64,000 nt of DNA from NCBI RefSeq assembly GCF_019711565.1, contig NZ_JAIGNN010000001.1, positions 744,001 through 808,000 of the forward strand, read 5' to 3'. This document shows positions 26,813 through 36,746 of the stretch, one piece after another. Numbering within the stretch: the first letter of the stretch is position 1; each line of letters starts with the position of its first letter. The translations under genes were made by a program, and so were the position numbers. This DNA comes from Qipengyuania proteolytica. Lineage in GTDB: Bacteria > Pseudomonadota > Alphaproteobacteria > Sphingomonadales > Sphingomonadaceae. Below the pieces are notes generated by a model, which was given only the letters and a program-made list of their open reading frames with translations, did no database searches and was not told where the DNA came from.

Positions 26813-27343
26813 TCAAGCCTCGCCGGTCGGGGCAGGCACACCTTCGCCCTGCTGCGCGGCGCGCTGGGCGATCTGCTGCTGGTAGATGCCGCCGAAGTCG
26901 ATCGGGTCGAGCACCAGCGGCGGGAAACCGGCATCGCGCACGGCATCGGCAATGACGCGGCGGGCGAAGGGGAACAGCAGGCGCGGCGCTTCGGCGAACA
27001 TGAACGCGTGCGCATGTTCGTCGGGCAGGTTGCGGATGCCGATCAGGCCGCAATATTCCAGATCGACCAGATAGAGGTTGCCCTTGCTCGTCTTGGCCGT
27101 GGCGGTGACCTTGAGAACCACCTCGTGCACGTCGTCACCGGCGGCTTCGGCGCCGATGTTGAACTGCACGTCCAGCTGCGGCTGCTCGTTCCACTGGAAA
27201 CAGGCCGGGGCGTTGGGGTTCTCGACCGAAAGGTCCTTCACATATTGCGAGATCACGCCGACCGCAGGCTGGTTGTCCAGGCCGTTGGCGCCGGCGGCGG
27301 GATCGGGGTTCAGGTCGGTGAGGATGTCGCCTTCGTCGGCCAT
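26813..27343 (-). CDS. secB: Protein-export chaperone SecB
   Basis: Tetrameric cytosolic chaperone that holds preproteins unfolded and hands them to SecA. The 176-residue protein has QYVKDLSVENPNAP near residue 33, the EVVLKVTATAK strand, LEYCGLIGI (Sec-interaction region) and the C-terminal FAEAPRLLFPFARRVIADA and GGFPP-like block, followed by an acidic-light tail that in this group lacks the zinc-binding Cys cluster of SecA. It is divergent from timA, whose product is also linked to membrane protein handling. Confidence 0.95.
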   Translation of the reverse strand: MADEGDILTDLNPDPAAGANGLDNQPAVGVISQYVKDLSVENPNAPACFQWNEQPQLDVQFNIGAEAAGDDVHEVVLKVTATAKTSKGNLYLVDLEYCGLIGIRNLPDEHAHAFMFAEAPRLLFPFARRVIADAVRDAGFPPLVLDPIDFGGIYQQQIAQRAAQQGEGVPAPTGEA

Positions 27344-27584
27344 GGTATCGGTCTTTCAAGTCTGGTTCGAAACTGCCCGGACATGGCGCGGGGGCCGCAT
27401 CCCGGGTGTGTCGCGCGCGCCTAGCACCTGCTGCGCGCGCTAGCAATGCACGACCCGTCCGCCGCGCGACCGATTTCGCGCGCCATTTATCGAGGGAACA
27501 TTGCCGGTTTGTAATTCTTACCTATCTAGGGCAGGTAAGCGACATGCGCGCCTGCACACCCAAGGGACTAGCGGAAACGAACTT

Positions 27585-28244
27585 GTGATTACCGAAATCG
27601 TCATCCTCGCCATGATCGCGGCCTTCCTCGGCCTGCGTCTCTATTCGGTGCTCGGTCGCCGATCGGAGCATGAGGAAGAGGTGATCCCGCATCGCTTCGA
27701 ACGCAGCGATACGCCGCCCGCCGCTCCCGAAGCCGAAGCGCCGCGCGCCGTGCGCCCGCCGATTGCCCTGCGCGCCGGCGACAATCGCGTGCCTGCCAAT
27801 GAAGCGGGCATTCGCGCCATCGCGGCTGCCGACCCGCAGTTCGACCTGCTCGGCTTCCTCGACGGGGCCAAGGGCGCCTATGCGATGGTCCTCGAAGCCT
27901 TCTGGAAGGGCGACAAGGAAACCCTGCGCGAACTGACCGACGACGACGTCTACGAAGGCTTCAGCGCCGCGATCGATGCGCGCGAGGATGCGGGCGAGAC
28001 GCTCGACAACCGCCTGATCCGGATCGAGGACGCAACCGTCCGCAGCGCCGAGCTCGATGGCCGCACCGCGCGGATCGCCGTGCTGTTCGTCGCCGATATC
28101 GCCGCCGTCACGCGAGACAAGGACGGGACCGTCGTCGCCGGGTCGCTCGACGATGCGATCGAGAGCCGTGACGTCTGGACCTTCTCGCGCAATGTCGATG
28201 CGCGCGATCCGGCCTGGGTACTCGACGAGACCGACCAGGGCTGA
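27585..28244 (+). CDS. timA: Tim44/TimA-family membrane-anchored adaptor
   Basis: A 219-residue protein with one N-terminal membrane segment (about 3-18), a variable acidic/Pro-rich linker and a C-terminal Tim44-like domain (from about residue 85: DPQFDLLGFLDGAKGAYAMV, AFWKGDKETLRELTDDDVY). Bacterial Tim44-like proteins are inner-membrane adaptors. The start is GTG at 27585: the family N-terminus VITEIVILAMIAAFLG begins there. It overlaps (GTGA) the stop of a 14-codon ORF (27544-27588, starting ATG after AGGTAA), so translation may be coupled to a short leader peptide. mltA and smr follow. Confidence 0.87.
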   Translation: MITEIVILAMIAAFLGLRLYSVLGRRSEHEEEVIPHRFERSDTPPAAPEAEAPRAVRPPIALRAGDNRVPANEAGIRAIAAADPQFDLLGFLDGAKGAYAMVLEAFWKGDKETLRELTDDDVYEGFSAAIDAREDAGETLDNRLIRIEDATVRSAELDGRTARIAVLFVADIAAVTRDKDGTVVAGSLDDAIESRDVWTFSRNVDARDPAWVLDETDQG

Positions 28245-28277
28245 TCGCCCGTCAACCAGCATAAGGGGAGTGGTTTG

Positions 28278-29459
28278 ATGCGCAGCTGGCTTCTGCTTGC
28301 GGCGATGACCATGCTGTCGGCCTGCGTCAGTGTCGTACCCGAAAGCCGCCCTCCGGTCGCCCCGACGGCCCCCAATGTGGTGACGAGTGCGGCGCTCGCC
28401 GGGCTGCAGCGCGGGCCCGATATCGCCGGGCTCGGCTTCTCCTCTGCCGATGCCGGCGGTGCGCTCGCTTCCTTCCGCGAATCCTGTCCCAAGCTGCTCG
28501 CCCGGACGGACCAGAGCGGGCTGACCCAGCGCGACGACTGGCGTCCCGCGTGCGAAGCGGCAGCCGGTTGGCCGCTCGGCGATGCCAGGCGCTTCTTCGC
28601 AACCTATTTCGAACCGGTGCGGGTCGGCGACGGCGCAGCTTTCGCTACTGGCTATTTCGAGCCCGAAATCCGCGGCAGCCGCACCCGCCAGCCCGGCTAT
28701 GACGTGCCGGTCTACAAGATGCCCCCCGAACTCGTGCGCGCCTGGCCCGACGACATGCCCGAAAGCGAGCGCACCGGCCGCCCGCCGCTCGGTCGATATG
28801 ATGCGAGCGGCAAGTTCGTGCCCTTCTACGAACGCGCCGAGATCGTCGCGGGCGCGCTCGCCAATCGGGGGCTGGAAATCGCGTGGGCGGCCGATCCGGT
28901 CGAGTTCTTCTTCCTCCAGATCCAAGGCTCGGGCCTGCTGCGCCTGCCCGACGGATCGCTGATGCGGATCGGCTATGCGGGGCAGAACGGCCGCGAATAT
29001 GTCGGTATCGGTGGCGTCATGCGCGAACGCGGCCTGCTGGGCGAAGGGCCGGGCAAATATGCCGGTTCGATGCAGGGCATCATGCAGTACATCCGCGACA
29101 ACCCCGCCGAGGGGGAGGCGCTGATGAACCTCAACAAGAGCTGGATCTTCTTTCGCGAGCTGACCACCGACGGTCCGCTCGGCGCGCTGGAGATACCGGT
29201 GCGGCGCGAAGCCTCGGTGGCGGTCGATCCGAATTTCGTGCCGCTGGGCGCGCCGGTCTTCCTCGACCTCGACCGCAACGAGGCGGACGGGTTGTGGATC
29301 GCGCAGGACACCGGCGGAGCGATCAAGGGGGCGAACCGCTTCGACACTTTCTGGGGCAATGGTGAGGACGCGCGCCGCATCGCTGGCGGCATGAGCGGGC
29401 GCGGGTCTGCCGTGCTGCTGCTGCCGCGCGGCTCGCTCGCCCGCCTCGAGCAGCGATGA
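28278..29459 (+). CDS. mltA: Membrane-bound lytic murein transglycosylase A
   Basis: Outer-membrane lipoprotein that cleaves peptidoglycan glycan strands with formation of 1,6-anhydromuramic ends. The 393-residue protein has a lipobox (LSAC, Cys about 16), the MltA domain (TGYFEPEIRGSRTR, PPLGRYDASGKFVPFYERAEI, FFLQIQGSGLLRL, RIGYAGQNGREYVGIG) and the C-terminal 3D domain (IAQDTGGAIKGANRFDTFWG) whose Asp residues include the catalytic one. The ATG at 28278 has AAGGGGAGT upstream. smr overlaps its stop by ATGA. Confidence 0.94.
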   Translation: MRSWLLLAAMTMLSACVSVVPESRPPVAPTAPNVVTSAALAGLQRGPDIAGLGFSSADAGGALASFRESCPKLLARTDQSGLTQRDDWRPACEAAAGWPLGDARRFFATYFEPVRVGDGAAFATGYFEPEIRGSRTRQPGYDVPVYKMPPELVRAWPDDMPESERTGRPPLGRYDASGKFVPFYERAEIVAGALANRGLEIAWAADPVEFFFLQIQGSGLLRLPDGSLMRIGYAGQNGREYVGIGGVMRERGLLGEGPGKYAGSMQGIMQYIRDNPAEGEALMNLNKSWIFFRELTTDGPLGALEIPVRREASVAVDPNFVPLGAPVFLDLDRNEADGLWIAQDTGGAIKGANRFDTFWGNGEDARRIAGGMSGRGSAVLLLPRGSLARLEQR

Positions 29460-30010
29460 GCGCCCCGCGGGGCCTGAGCGAGGAAGAGGTCGCAGCCTGG
29501 GACAAGCTCGCCGCGACGGTCACGCCGCTGCATCCGGTGCGCGCGGTGCGTCAACCGCTGCCGGCGCTGGGCGGGGCGAAGCCCGCGAAACCCGATCCGG
29601 TCCGCCGCAAGGCGCCTGCCGCGATCCGTCAGCCCGCCCGGCCAGCGCCGTCCCCGCCGCCCCCGCAGGGTCTCGATTCGCATTGGGACCGGCGACTCAA
29701 GGCGGGGTCGATCCAGCCCGACCTCACGCTCGACCTGCACGGCCATAATCTTGACATGGCCTACGACCGGCTGATGGGCGGGGTGGCGCAGGCCCGCGCG
29801 CTCGGCATGCGCACGATCCTCCTGGTGACCGGCAAGCCGCGCCCGGTCGAGGCGGCCGATCGCATGGGCGCGCGCGGGGCGATCCGCGCCAAGGTGCTCG
29901 ACTGGCTCGCCGCCTCCAGCCACCATTCGGCCATCGCCGCCGTACGCCGCGCGGACCAGCGCCATGGCGGCGACGGCGCGCTCTATATCGTCCTCAAGCG
30001 CGAGCGTTGA
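29456..30010 (+). CDS. Smr-domain protein
   Basis: A 184-residue protein with a C-terminal Smr domain (from about residue 92), shown by DLTLDLHGHNLDMAYDRL and LLVTGKPRP, the DxHG and TGxG-like motifs of Smr endonucleases; the second motif is slightly altered (TGKP for TGKG). The N-terminal half is Pro- and Ala-rich and probably unstructured. Related small Smr proteins nick DNA or act on stalled ribosome mRNAs; which applies here is unknown. Coupled to mltA by ATGA, an arrangement common in alphaproteobacteria. The 3' end overlaps the convergent gene by 17 nt. Confidence 0.87.
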   Translation: MSAPRGLSEEEVAAWDKLAATVTPLHPVRAVRQPLPALGGAKPAKPDPVRRKAPAAIRQPARPAPSPPPPQGLDSHWDRRLKAGSIQPDLTLDLHGHNLDMAYDRLMGGVAQARALGMRTILLVTGKPRPVEAADRMGARGAIRAKVLDWLAASSHHSAIAAVRRADQRHGGDGALYIVLKRER

Positions 30011-30608
30011 GGGCGCGTTTCACGGTCAGCAGGACTGCTCCGACCAGGGCGAACAGCACTGCCAAGCCGATGATGTTCACGGCGATCTGACCCCAACCGA
30101 GCGTTCCGGCGTCGAGAAAGAAATAGGCGTAGAAACCGCTCGCCGCGCCATAGGCGAGCGCGAAGATCGCATAGGCCACCGGCGCGATCATCACCACGCC
30201 GACAGAGCGCATGAAAGCCGGGCTGCGTTCGGCGAAAGCCACCCACCACGCTATCGTCGCCAACGGCACCAGCGTGTGGTGGAACTGGTTGGTCACGCGG
30301 TCGAGACCTTTCGGGTGATGATCGCCCGCCAGCAGCAGCCAGTAGACGAGCGCCACGATGGCCAGCGCGCTCGCCAGCGCATGGAGGATTTCGGCCGCGA
30401 CCTTCCGGCCGATCGCGATCCAGCCCATGATCAGTCCGGCTGCCAGATTGCTCCAGATCGTGAAAAAGCGCAGCAGCAGCCCCGCTGCGACAATGGGCGA
30501 ACCATCGCGATCAAGGTTCAGCGCGGTCTGCAAGGCGAGCGCGCCGAGGGCGGCCACGGCGATGATGGCGGCTACCGGACGGGCGAGGGGCGACGACGGG
30601 GTGTCCAT
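29994..30608 (-). CDS. Pr6Pr-family six-helix membrane protein
   Basis: A 204-residue integral membrane protein with six predicted membrane segments. The pattern FFTIWSNLAAGLIMGW in the second segment and NQFHHTLVPLATIAWW (with paired His) in the fourth match the Pr6Pr / FAR-17a-AIG1-like group. Function unknown; related eukaryotic proteins are lipid hydrolases with a Thr and a His in membrane segments, and here the Thr of FFTIWSN and the His of HHTL are at comparable places, so a hydrolase is conceivable. Convergent with the Smr gene. Confidence 0.75.
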   Translation of the reverse strand: MDTPSSPLARPVAAIIAVAALGALALQTALNLDRDGSPIVAAGLLLRFFTIWSNLAAGLIMGWIAIGRKVAAEILHALASALAIVALVYWLLLAGDHHPKGLDRVTNQFHHTLVPLATIAWWVAFAERSPAFMRSVGVVMIAPVAYAIFALAYGAASGFYAYFFLDAGTLGWGQIAVNIIGLAVLFALVGAVLLTVKRALNARA

Positions 30609-30653
30609 CGCCGCCCCTTACCTTGCCGCACGCGACAGTCCAGTACCCTCCGC

Positions 30654-32237
30654 CTATTCGGCGGGTTCGGCCTCGCGGGCCTTGTCCTCAACGCCCATCG
30701 GTCCGATGGTCGCTTGGTCGGTGGTCGACTTGGCCGAGCCGAGCCCCGGTGCGGTCGACTCGCCGCCGATCATCTCGCGCACCTTGTCCTCGATCCTCTG
30801 GCCGATCGTCTCGTCGACGTTCTTCCAGTATTCGAAGGCGCGCTGGAGCACCTTTTCACTGACGCCATCGGCCAGGTGGCCGGCGACGTTGCCGACGAAA
30901 CGGTCGCGCTGCGCGTCGTCCATCACTTCGGTGACCAAGGCGCGGGCCTGGCTCCAGTCGTCATCGTCCTCGCGCAGGGTGTAGGCCTGGCGGACCATGT
31001 CGCCATCGGCCATCCATGTGGCCTCGCCCCCGACCTGCGGCTGCGCGGCGGGACCGCCGTAGGAATTGGGCGCATAGACCGGATCCACGGCGTTCTTCAC
31101 CCGCATGGCGCCCGCGCGCGAATAGGAATTGACCTGGTCGGCGTTCTTCGGCGCGTTGACCGGGATTTGCTTGTAATTGACCCCCAGCCGGTGGCGATGC
31201 GCGTCGGCATAGGAAAAACCGCGCGCCAGCAGCATCTTGTCGGGCGACAGGCCGATGCCTGGAACCATGTTGTTGGGCTCAAACGCCAGCTGTTCGATCT
31301 GCGTGTCCCAGTCGACCGGGTTTTCATTCAGCACCAGCTTGCCCACCTCGATCAGCGGGTAATCGGCATGCGGCCAGGTCTTGGTGAGGTCGAACGGGTT
31401 GATGCGATAGGTCTTCGCATCGTCATAGGGCATGATCTGCCACTTGAGCGTCCAGCTCGGGTAATCCCCCTTGTGGATCGCGTCGAACAGGTCGCGCCGA
31501 TGATAATCGCTGTCTTCGCCCGCCTTCTTCACGGCCTCGTCCTGCGTCAGATGCGCGTTTCCGCTCATCTCGCCGACGTCGGTCATGAAGTGGAACTTGA
31601 CCCAGAACTTCTCGCCCTCTTCGTTGATGAGCATGTAGGTGTGGCTGCCATAGCCGTTCATCTCGCGCCAGTTCTTCGGCACGCCGCGATCGCCCATCAG
31701 ATAAGTGACCTGGTGCGCACTTTCGGGGCTCAGCGTCCAGAAGTCCCACATCATGTCGTGGTCGCGCAGACCGTTATCGGCGCGGCGCTTCTGGCTGCGG
31801 ATGAAGTGCTGGAACTTCAGCGGATCACGGATGAAGAAGATCGGCGTGTTGTTGCCCACCATGTCGAAATTGCCGTCTTCGGTGTAGAACTTGACCGAGA
31901 AGCCGCGTGGGTCGCGCCAGGTATCCGGGCTGCCGCGTTCACCGGCTACGGTCGAGAAGCGCATCGCCGTGTCGGTCTTCACGCCCTTCTGGAACAGCTT
32001 GGCCTTGGTGTATTGCGACACGTCATGGGTGGTTTCGAAGTAGCCGAACGCACCGGACCCCTTCGCGTGCGGCTGGCGCTCGGGAATACGCTCCCGGTTG
32101 AAGTTCGCCATCTGCTCGATGAGGTAGTGATCGTTGAGGACGATCGGTCCATCGCGGCCAACGGTCAGCGAATGCTCGTCGCTCTGTACCGGGATACCGG
32201 CATCGGTGGTGGTGGGGGGAATCGTATGGTCGGCCAT
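30654..32237 (-). CDS. katA: Monofunctional heme catalase
   Basis: Decomposes hydrogen peroxide to water and oxygen. The 527-residue protein has the distal catalytic His in [12 protein letters not shown], the Asn of [11 protein letters not shown], and the proximal heme-ligand Tyr in [14 protein letters not shown], with the usual NYKQIPVN after it. Of the two adjacent ATG codons I take the second (32237), 7 nt after AAAGGG. A sigma-EcfG-type promoter lies at 32271-32296, so katA is probably part of the general stress response. It is separated from katG by 342 nt containing terminator hairpins. Confidence 0.95.
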   Translation of the reverse strand: MADHTIPPTTTDAGIPVQSDEHSLTVGRDGPIVLNDHYLIEQMANFNRERIPERQPHAKGSGAFGYFETTHDVSQYTKAKLFQKGVKTDTAMRFSTVAGERGSPDTWRDPRGFSVKFYTEDGNFDMVGNNTPIFFIRDPLKFQHFIRSQKRRADNGLRDHDMMWDFWTLSPESAHQVTYLMGDRGVPKNWREMNGYGSHTYMLINEEGEKFWVKFHFMTDVGEMSGNAHLTQDEAVKKAGEDSDYHRRDLFDAIHKGDYPSWTLKWQIMPYDDAKTYRINPFDLTKTWPHADYPLIEVGKLVLNENPVDWDTQIEQLAFEPNNMVPGIGLSPDKMLLARGFSYADAHRHRLGVNYKQIPVNAPKNADQVNSYSRAGAMRVKNAVDPVYAPNSYGGPAAQPQVGGEATWMADGDMVRQAYTLREDDDDWSQARALVTEVMDDAQRDRFVGNVAGHLADGVSEKVLQRAFEYWKNVDETIGQRIEDKVREMIGGESTAPGLGSAKSTTDQATIGPMGVEDKAREAEPAE

Positions 32238-32270
32238 CATGCAGCCCTTTCTTGGGGTGAGTACTCGGCC

Positions 32271-32296
32271 AACGGTCGAACGGCTCGCAGCGTTCC
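32271..32296 (-). promoter_or_regulatory. Sigma-EcfG-type promoter of katA
   Basis: On the minus strand GGAAC (32296-32292) is followed after exactly 17 nt by CGTT (32274-32271), the known -35/-10 pattern of the alphaproteobacterial general-stress sigma factor EcfG. The -10 element ends 33 nt before the katA ATG, a natural leader length. No ecfG, phyR or nepR gene is in the window. Confidence 0.65.
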
Positions 32297-32358
32297 TCAT
32301 CCCGCCGCGAGAATCAGCCTGCGAATCGCTTCCATGGCACCTGGCTTCGCTGACGGAC

Positions 32359-32389
32359 GAAAAAAGCCCCCGGCTTTTGGCCGGGGGCT
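32359..32389 (-). terminator. Intrinsic terminator after katG
   Basis: AGCCCCCGGC (32365-32374) and GCCGGGGGCT (32380-32389) make a 10-bp stem with a 5-nt loop. Read on the minus strand it is followed by a run of T, giving a classic intrinsic terminator downstream of katG and upstream of the katA promoter, so the two catalase genes are separate units. Confidence 0.8.
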
Positions 32390-32501
32390 CTCGGTGGACG
32401 ACCAGCCAGGCCGTCTGAAGTGAAACATTGGGCTCAAATATAACAAATGTCAAAGCGTTCCGCAGTTGCGATGAGCCGTTTGATGGCTCACGTCCCGAAA
32501 C

Positions 32502-32533
32502 GGGAAACCCCCGGCCTCGCGACCGGGGGTCCC
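32502..32533 (-). terminator. GC hairpin just after katG
   Basis: ACCCCCGG (32507-32514) pairs with CCGGGGGT (32523-32530), extended by GGG/CCC outside a 2-nt bulge. It lies 47 nt past the katG stop. No T-run follows in the minus direction; it may back up the stronger hairpin at 32365-32389 or stabilise the mRNA end. Confidence 0.45.
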
Positions 32534-32579
32534 TTGCGACCCGGACGGCTCTTATCGCCCCCGGGCAAGTGCGCAGCAT

Positions 32580-34796
32580 TCAGCCGTGGTATTTGGCGTA
32601 GCTGAGATCGAAGCGATCGGCGTCCATGACCTTGGTCCAAGCCTTGACGAAGTCGCGCACGAACTTCTCCTCGTTGCCGTTCTCGGCATAGACTTCCGCC
32701 ACCGCACGCAGGCGCGAATTGGAGCCGAACACGAGATCGGTACGCGTGGCGCGCCACAGGTCCTTGCCGGTCTTGCGGCAGGTGCCGACGAATTCCTCGT
32801 CGCCGCTTTCGTCCACGACTTCCCAGATCACGCCCATGCCGAGCAGGTTCACGAAGAAACTGTTGTTGAGCTTGCCCGGCGTTTCGGTGAGCACACCCAT
32901 CTTGTGACCATGTGTGGTATGCTTGGTGACGGCGCCCAGCGCACGCAGCCCGCCGACCAGCACGGTCATCTCGGGGATCGAAAGGCCGAGCAGGTGCGCA
33001 CGGTCGATCAGCATGTCCTCCGTCTTCACTGAGGCCTTGGTCTTGAGATAGTTGCGGAAACCGTCGGCAAACGGCTCCAGCGGTTCCCAGCTCTCGGCGT
33101 CGAACTGCTCGCGCGTCGCATCGCCGCGGCCCGTGGTGACAGGGACGGAGACATCGAAGCCCGCATCCCTAGCGGCCTTTTCGACCGCGGCCGAACCGGC
33201 GATGACGATGGCATCGGCCATAGACATCGAACCGCGCAGTTCGTCGAGCTTGGCCAGCACCTTGCCCAGTTCCTCTGGATCGTTGACCTTCCAGTTCCTG
33301 ATTTCGTCGAAGCGGATGTGCGCGCCGTTGGCACCGCCGCGATGGTCGGAATTGCGATAGGTCGAGGCCGAAGCCCAGGCTGCCTTGACCAGCTCGGCCA
33401 CGGTCAGGCCGCTATCGAGTACCTTTGCCTTGAAGGCCGCCACATAGCTGTCCGAAACCTGCGTGCCGGCGGGTACGGGGTCCTGCCAGATCAGGTCTTC
33501 GGCCGGGACTTCCGGGCCGAGGTAACGGACCTTGGGGCCCATGTCGCGGTGGCACAGCTTGAACCATGCGCGGGCGAAGGCATCGTCGAGCGCCGCCTGG
33601 TCGTCGCGGAAGCGTTCGGAGATCTTGCGATAGTCCGGGTCCCGCTTCAGCGCCATATCGGCCGTGGTCATCATGGTCGGGACCTTCTTGTTCGGGTCCC
33701 GCGCGTCGGGTGCCATGTCTTCCGGATCGGGATTGATCGGCTGCCACTGGTTCGCGCCTGCCGGGCTCTGGACGAGCTCGTAATCGTATTTGAACAGCAG
33801 GCGGAAGTAGTCGCCACCCCACTGGGTCGGGTTGGGCGTCCAGGCGCCCTCAATGCCGGAGGTGGTGATGTGACCCTTGCCGATTTCATCGGGGTCGGTC
33901 AGCCAGCCGAAGCCCATGCGGTGCAGGGTTTCGCCTTCGGGCGCGCCCGAGAACGTGTCGGACGGCTTGGCACCGTGGGCCTTGCCGAAGGCGTGGCCAC
34001 CGGCGGTCAGCGCCACCGTTTCCTCGTCGTTCATGGCCATGCGCGCGAAGGTTTCCTTCATGTCGCGCGCCATGCCTTCCCAGTCGTGCGGATTGCCGCC
34101 CGGACCTTCGGGATTGACGTAGATGAGGCCCATCTGGATCGCCGCGAGCGGATTTTCGAGCGCCTTGCCTTCATCGGGAAGGATGCGCGTCTTCGCACCG
34201 GTGTCGACCCATTCCTCTTCCGTGCCCCAGTAGACGGTTTCCGGATCGAACACGTCCTTGCGGCCGCCGCCGAAGCCGAACACCGGGCCACCCATCGACT
34301 CGATCGCGACATTGCCGGTAAGGATGAAAAGGTCCGCCCAGCTGATGTGCTTGCCGTATTTCTGCTTGATCGGCCACAGCAGGCGGCGGGCCTTGTCGAG
34401 GTTGCCGTTGTCCGGCCAGCTGTTGAGCGGAGCGAAGCGCTGCTGACCGCTGCCGCCGCCGCCGCGGCCGTCGCCGGTGCGATAGGTGCCCGCCGCGTGC
34501 CACGCCATGCGGATGAAGAAGGGGCCGTAGTGACCGTAGTCCGCCGGCCACCATTCCTGGCTGTCGGTCATCAGTGCGGTCAGGTCCGCCTTGAGCGCAT
34601 TGTAGTCGAGCGCGTTGAAGGCCTCGCAATAGTCGAAATCCTCGCCCATCGGGTCGGCCGCGCGGCCGCCTTCGGTCAGGATTTCGAGGTCGAGCTGGTC
34701 GGGCCACCAGTCGCGGTTGGTGCGGCCGAACAGCGCGCGGGTGCCGGCATCGCCGTGGAAGGGACAACCGCTCATTTCGCCGGTTTTAGCGTCCAT
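32580..34796 (-). CDS. katG: Catalase-peroxidase KatG
   Basis: Bifunctional heme catalase-peroxidase. The 738-residue protein has the distal site [11 protein letters not shown] (Arg, Trp and His), the proximal His in [14 protein letters not shown], and the duplicated C-terminal domain lacking heme ligands. The Trp of the distal site, with Tyr in LIYVNPEG and a later Met, would form the covalent adduct needed for catalase activity. Starts [16 protein letters not shown]. An imperfect ATCGAT-containing dyad lies about 80-110 nt upstream and may be a peroxide-sensor site. Confidence 0.96.
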   Translation of the reverse strand: MDAKTGEMSGCPFHGDAGTRALFGRTNRDWWPDQLDLEILTEGGRAADPMGEDFDYCEAFNALDYNALKADLTALMTDSQEWWPADYGHYGPFFIRMAWHAAGTYRTGDGRGGGGSGQQRFAPLNSWPDNGNLDKARRLLWPIKQKYGKHISWADLFILTGNVAIESMGGPVFGFGGGRKDVFDPETVYWGTEEEWVDTGAKTRILPDEGKALENPLAAIQMGLIYVNPEGPGGNPHDWEGMARDMKETFARMAMNDEETVALTAGGHAFGKAHGAKPSDTFSGAPEGETLHRMGFGWLTDPDEIGKGHITTSGIEGAWTPNPTQWGGDYFRLLFKYDYELVQSPAGANQWQPINPDPEDMAPDARDPNKKVPTMMTTADMALKRDPDYRKISERFRDDQAALDDAFARAWFKLCHRDMGPKVRYLGPEVPAEDLIWQDPVPAGTQVSDSYVAAFKAKVLDSGLTVAELVKAAWASASTYRNSDHRGGANGAHIRFDEIRNWKVNDPEELGKVLAKLDELRGSMSMADAIVIAGSAAVEKAARDAGFDVSVPVTTGRGDATREQFDAESWEPLEPFADGFRNYLKTKASVKTEDMLIDRAHLLGLSIPEMTVLVGGLRALGAVTKHTTHGHKMGVLTETPGKLNNSFFVNLLGMGVIWEVVDESGDEEFVGTCRKTGKDLWRATRTDLVFGSNSRLRAVAEVYAENGNEEKFVRDFVKAWTKVMDADRFDLSYAKYHG

Positions 34797-34876
34797 GAAA
34801 TCTCTCTCCTCTCGTGAGACTCGGGGGGGAATGTTCGAGTTACCGGGGGAGGATGGCGGTTTGGCGAAAATGCGTC

Positions 34877-34904
34877 CAATCGATTAATCGGTTATGATTG
34901 ATTG
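34877..34904. promoter_or_regulatory. Imperfect dyad upstream of katG
   Basis: CAATCGATTA (34877-34886) and TGATTGATTG (34895-34904) are inverted repeats matching at 8 of 10 positions around an 8-nt centre, in an AT-rich patch 81 nt upstream of the katG start. It contains ATCGAT, which also occurs twice upstream of ahpC. An OxyR-type LysR regulator is the natural candidate binder, but no oxyR gene is in view. Confidence 0.4.
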
Positions 34905-34942
34905 TCTGATCCGATTTCTCGGCAGGGAGTGCCTCACCTGCG

Positions 34943-34981
34943 AAAAGCGCCGCCATCCGCTTTGGATGACGGCGCTTTTTA
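34943..34981. terminator. Strong bidirectional terminator after ahpF
   Basis: AAAAGCGCCGCCATCC (34943-34958) and GGATGACGGCGCTTTT (34964-34979) form a 16-bp stem with one mismatch and a 5-nt loop, with T-runs on both strands. It lies 20 nt beyond the ahpF stop and also shields the katG promoter from read-through. Confidence 0.85.
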
Positions 34982-35000
34982 CGGTCGAGAGGTGACTGCG

Positions 35001-36590
35001 TCAGGCGGCCTGCGCAATGTCATCGACCGCTTCGTTGCGGATCAGGTAGTCGAAGGCGGAGAGGCCGGCTTTCGAGCCCTCGCCCATGGCGACCACGATC
35101 TGCTTGTAGGGCACGTCGGTCACGTCGCCCGCGCCGAAGACGCCGGGCAGGTTGGTGCGGCCTTCCTCATCGGTCACGACTTCGCCGAACTTCGTCAGTT
35201 CGAGGCCGGACCCCTGCAGCCATTCGGTGTTGGGCACGAGGCCGATCTGCACGAACACGCCTTCCAACTCGATACGGCGCTCGGTGCCGGACTTGCGGTC
35301 CTTGAGCACCAGACCGTCGACCTTGCCGTCCTTGCCGGTGATCTCGGTCGTCTGGCCGCTGGTGACGATTTCGACATTGCTCATGGAGCGCAGCTTGGCC
35401 TGCAGCACTTCGTCCGCGCGCAGATTGTCGTCATACTCGATCAGGGTGACGTGGCCGACGATCTTGGCGAGGTCGATCGCCGCTTCGACGCCGGAATTGC
35501 CGCCGCCGATCACGGCGATGCGCTTGCCCTTGAACAGCGGGCCGTCACAGTGGGGGCAGTAGGCCACGCCCTTGTTGCGATACTCGGCCTCTCCGGGAAC
35601 GCCAAGGTTGCGCCAGCGCGCGCCGGTCGCGAGGATCAGGCTGCGCGCCTTGAGGCTTGCGCCATTGCCGAGCTCGACCGTATGGAGGCCGCCCTTCTCC
35701 TTGGCCGGGACGAGCTTCACTGCCTTGGCGAGGTCCATCAGGTCGATCTCGTATTCGCCGATGTGACGCTTCAGTTCGCCCGCCAGCTTCGGGCCTTCGG
35801 TATAGGGTGTGCCGGGCAGGTTCTCGATGCCGAGCGTGTCGTGCAGCTGGCCGCCGAAGCGCTCCGCCGCGATGCCGGTGCGAAAGCCCTTGCGCGCGGT
35901 GTAGATCGCGGTTGCTGCGCCTGCGGGCCCGCCACCGATCACGAGGACTTCGAACGGCTCCTTGGCCGACAGCTTTTCTGCCGCTTTCTCCTCGCTGCCC
36001 GTGTCGAGCCGGCTGAGGATTTCGGCCAGTTCCATCTTGCCGTTGTAGAACGGCTCGCCGTTGAGCAAGGTCGCGGGCACGGCCATGATGTCGCGCGCAT
36101 CGACCTCGTTCTGGTACGTACCGCCTTCGATCAGCGTCGCGGTGATGCGCGGATTTTCCAGCGCCATCAGCGTCAGCGCCTGCACCACGTCGGGGCAGTT
36201 GTGGCACGACAGTGAGAAATACATCTCGAAATTGTAGTCGCCTTCAAGCCCGCGGACCTGTTCGATCAGGTCGGCATCGACCTTCGGCGGGTGTCCGCCC
36301 GCCCACAACAGCGCGAGGACGAGGCTGGTGAATTCATGGCCCATGGGCAGGCCGGCAAAACGCACCCACTTTTCCGCATCGCTCGCGCGGCGGATCACGA
36401 AGCTGGGCTTGCGCGTGTCGGTGCCGTCGTAGCTGGCGCTGACCATGTCGTGCAGCGCGGCAATCTCTTCGAGCAGTTCGCGCGTCTGCGCGGATTTTGC
36501 ATCGTCGCCGAGCGAGGCAACGAGTTCGACCGGCTCGCGCAGGTTCGCGAGATAGGTCTTGAGCTGCTGCTTCATCGTGTCGTCGAGCAT
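35001..36590 (-). CDS. ahpF: Alkyl hydroperoxide reductase flavoprotein subunit AhpF
   Basis: NAD(P)H-dependent FAD enzyme that recycles AhpC. The 529-residue protein has an N-terminal double-thioredoxin-like domain with the redox pair SCHNC near residue 124, the FAD fold [12 protein letters not shown], the active-site disulphide YCPHC and the NAD fold [11 protein letters not shown], and ends with [12 protein letters not shown], the thioredoxin-reductase-like closing motif. Length is normal. I take the ATG at 36590, with GAGG 9 nt upstream, over one 15 nt farther out. ahpC precedes it on the same strand after 156 nt with two hairpins. Confidence 0.95.
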   Translation of the reverse strand: MLDDTMKQQLKTYLANLREPVELVASLGDDAKSAQTRELLEEIAALHDMVSASYDGTDTRKPSFVIRRASDAEKWVRFAGLPMGHEFTSLVLALLWAGGHPPKVDADLIEQVRGLEGDYNFEMYFSLSCHNCPDVVQALTLMALENPRITATLIEGGTYQNEVDARDIMAVPATLLNGEPFYNGKMELAEILSRLDTGSEEKAAEKLSAKEPFEVLVIGGGPAGAATAIYTARKGFRTGIAAERFGGQLHDTLGIENLPGTPYTEGPKLAGELKRHIGEYEIDLMDLAKAVKLVPAKEKGGLHTVELGNGASLKARSLILATGARWRNLGVPGEAEYRNKGVAYCPHCDGPLFKGKRIAVIGGGNSGVEAAIDLAKIVGHVTLIEYDDNLRADEVLQAKLRSMSNVEIVTSGQTTEITGKDGKVDGLVLKDRKSGTERRIELEGVFVQIGLVPNTEWLQGSGLELTKFGEVVTDEEGRTNLPGVFGAGDVTDVPYKQIVVAMGEGSKAGLSAFDYLIRNEAVDDIAQAA

Positions 36591-36631
36591 GGCTGTTGTC
36601 CTCAAAAAGATGGTGACGGTCGAAAAGGTAA

Positions 36632-36677
36632 AAGGCCCGGGGCGGGTTGGGAGGGGGGAAGTACGGCCCCGGGCCTT
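36632..36677. repeat. 12-bp inverted repeat in the ahpC-ahpF spacer
   Basis: AAGGCCCGGGGC (36632-36643) and GCCCCGGGCCTT (36666-36677) are a perfect 12-bp inverted repeat with a 22-nt loop. It lies between ahpC and ahpF, read in the minus direction before ahpF, and could attenuate transcription so that AhpC is made in excess of AhpF, or be an intergenic repeat. Confidence 0.55.
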
Positions 36678-36706
36678 CGGCGACCCGAGCGAGGCCCGGG
36701 CTTCTC

Positions 36707-36734
36707 GCGGGCCGTCAGGAGGAGGACGGCCCGC
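36707..36734 (-). terminator. Hairpin immediately after ahpC
   Basis: GCGGGCCGTC (36707-36716) and GACGGCCCGC (36725-36734) form a perfect 10-bp stem with an 8-nt loop, 12 nt past the ahpC stop. No T-run follows, so it may be a partial terminator or a 3' stabiliser that uncouples ahpC from ahpF levels. Confidence 0.55.
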
Positions 36735-36746
36735 AAGTGGGTGGGC

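Larger units (their letters stand above)
32238..32579. other. Gene-free stretch between katA and katG
   Basis: These 342 nt hold the katA leader and promoter (32271-32296) and, nearer katG, three hairpins: 32365-32389 (strong, with a T-run in the minus direction), 32472-32490 and 32502-32533. No ORF here looks protein-like. The local base composition around 32430-32460 is AT-rich. Confidence 0.7.

Noticed and set aside
29964..32423. An 819-codon open frame on the plus strand opposite katA
   Set aside because: It crosses the ends of two real genes and mirrors katA codons; no family motif, signal or ribosome site supports it.
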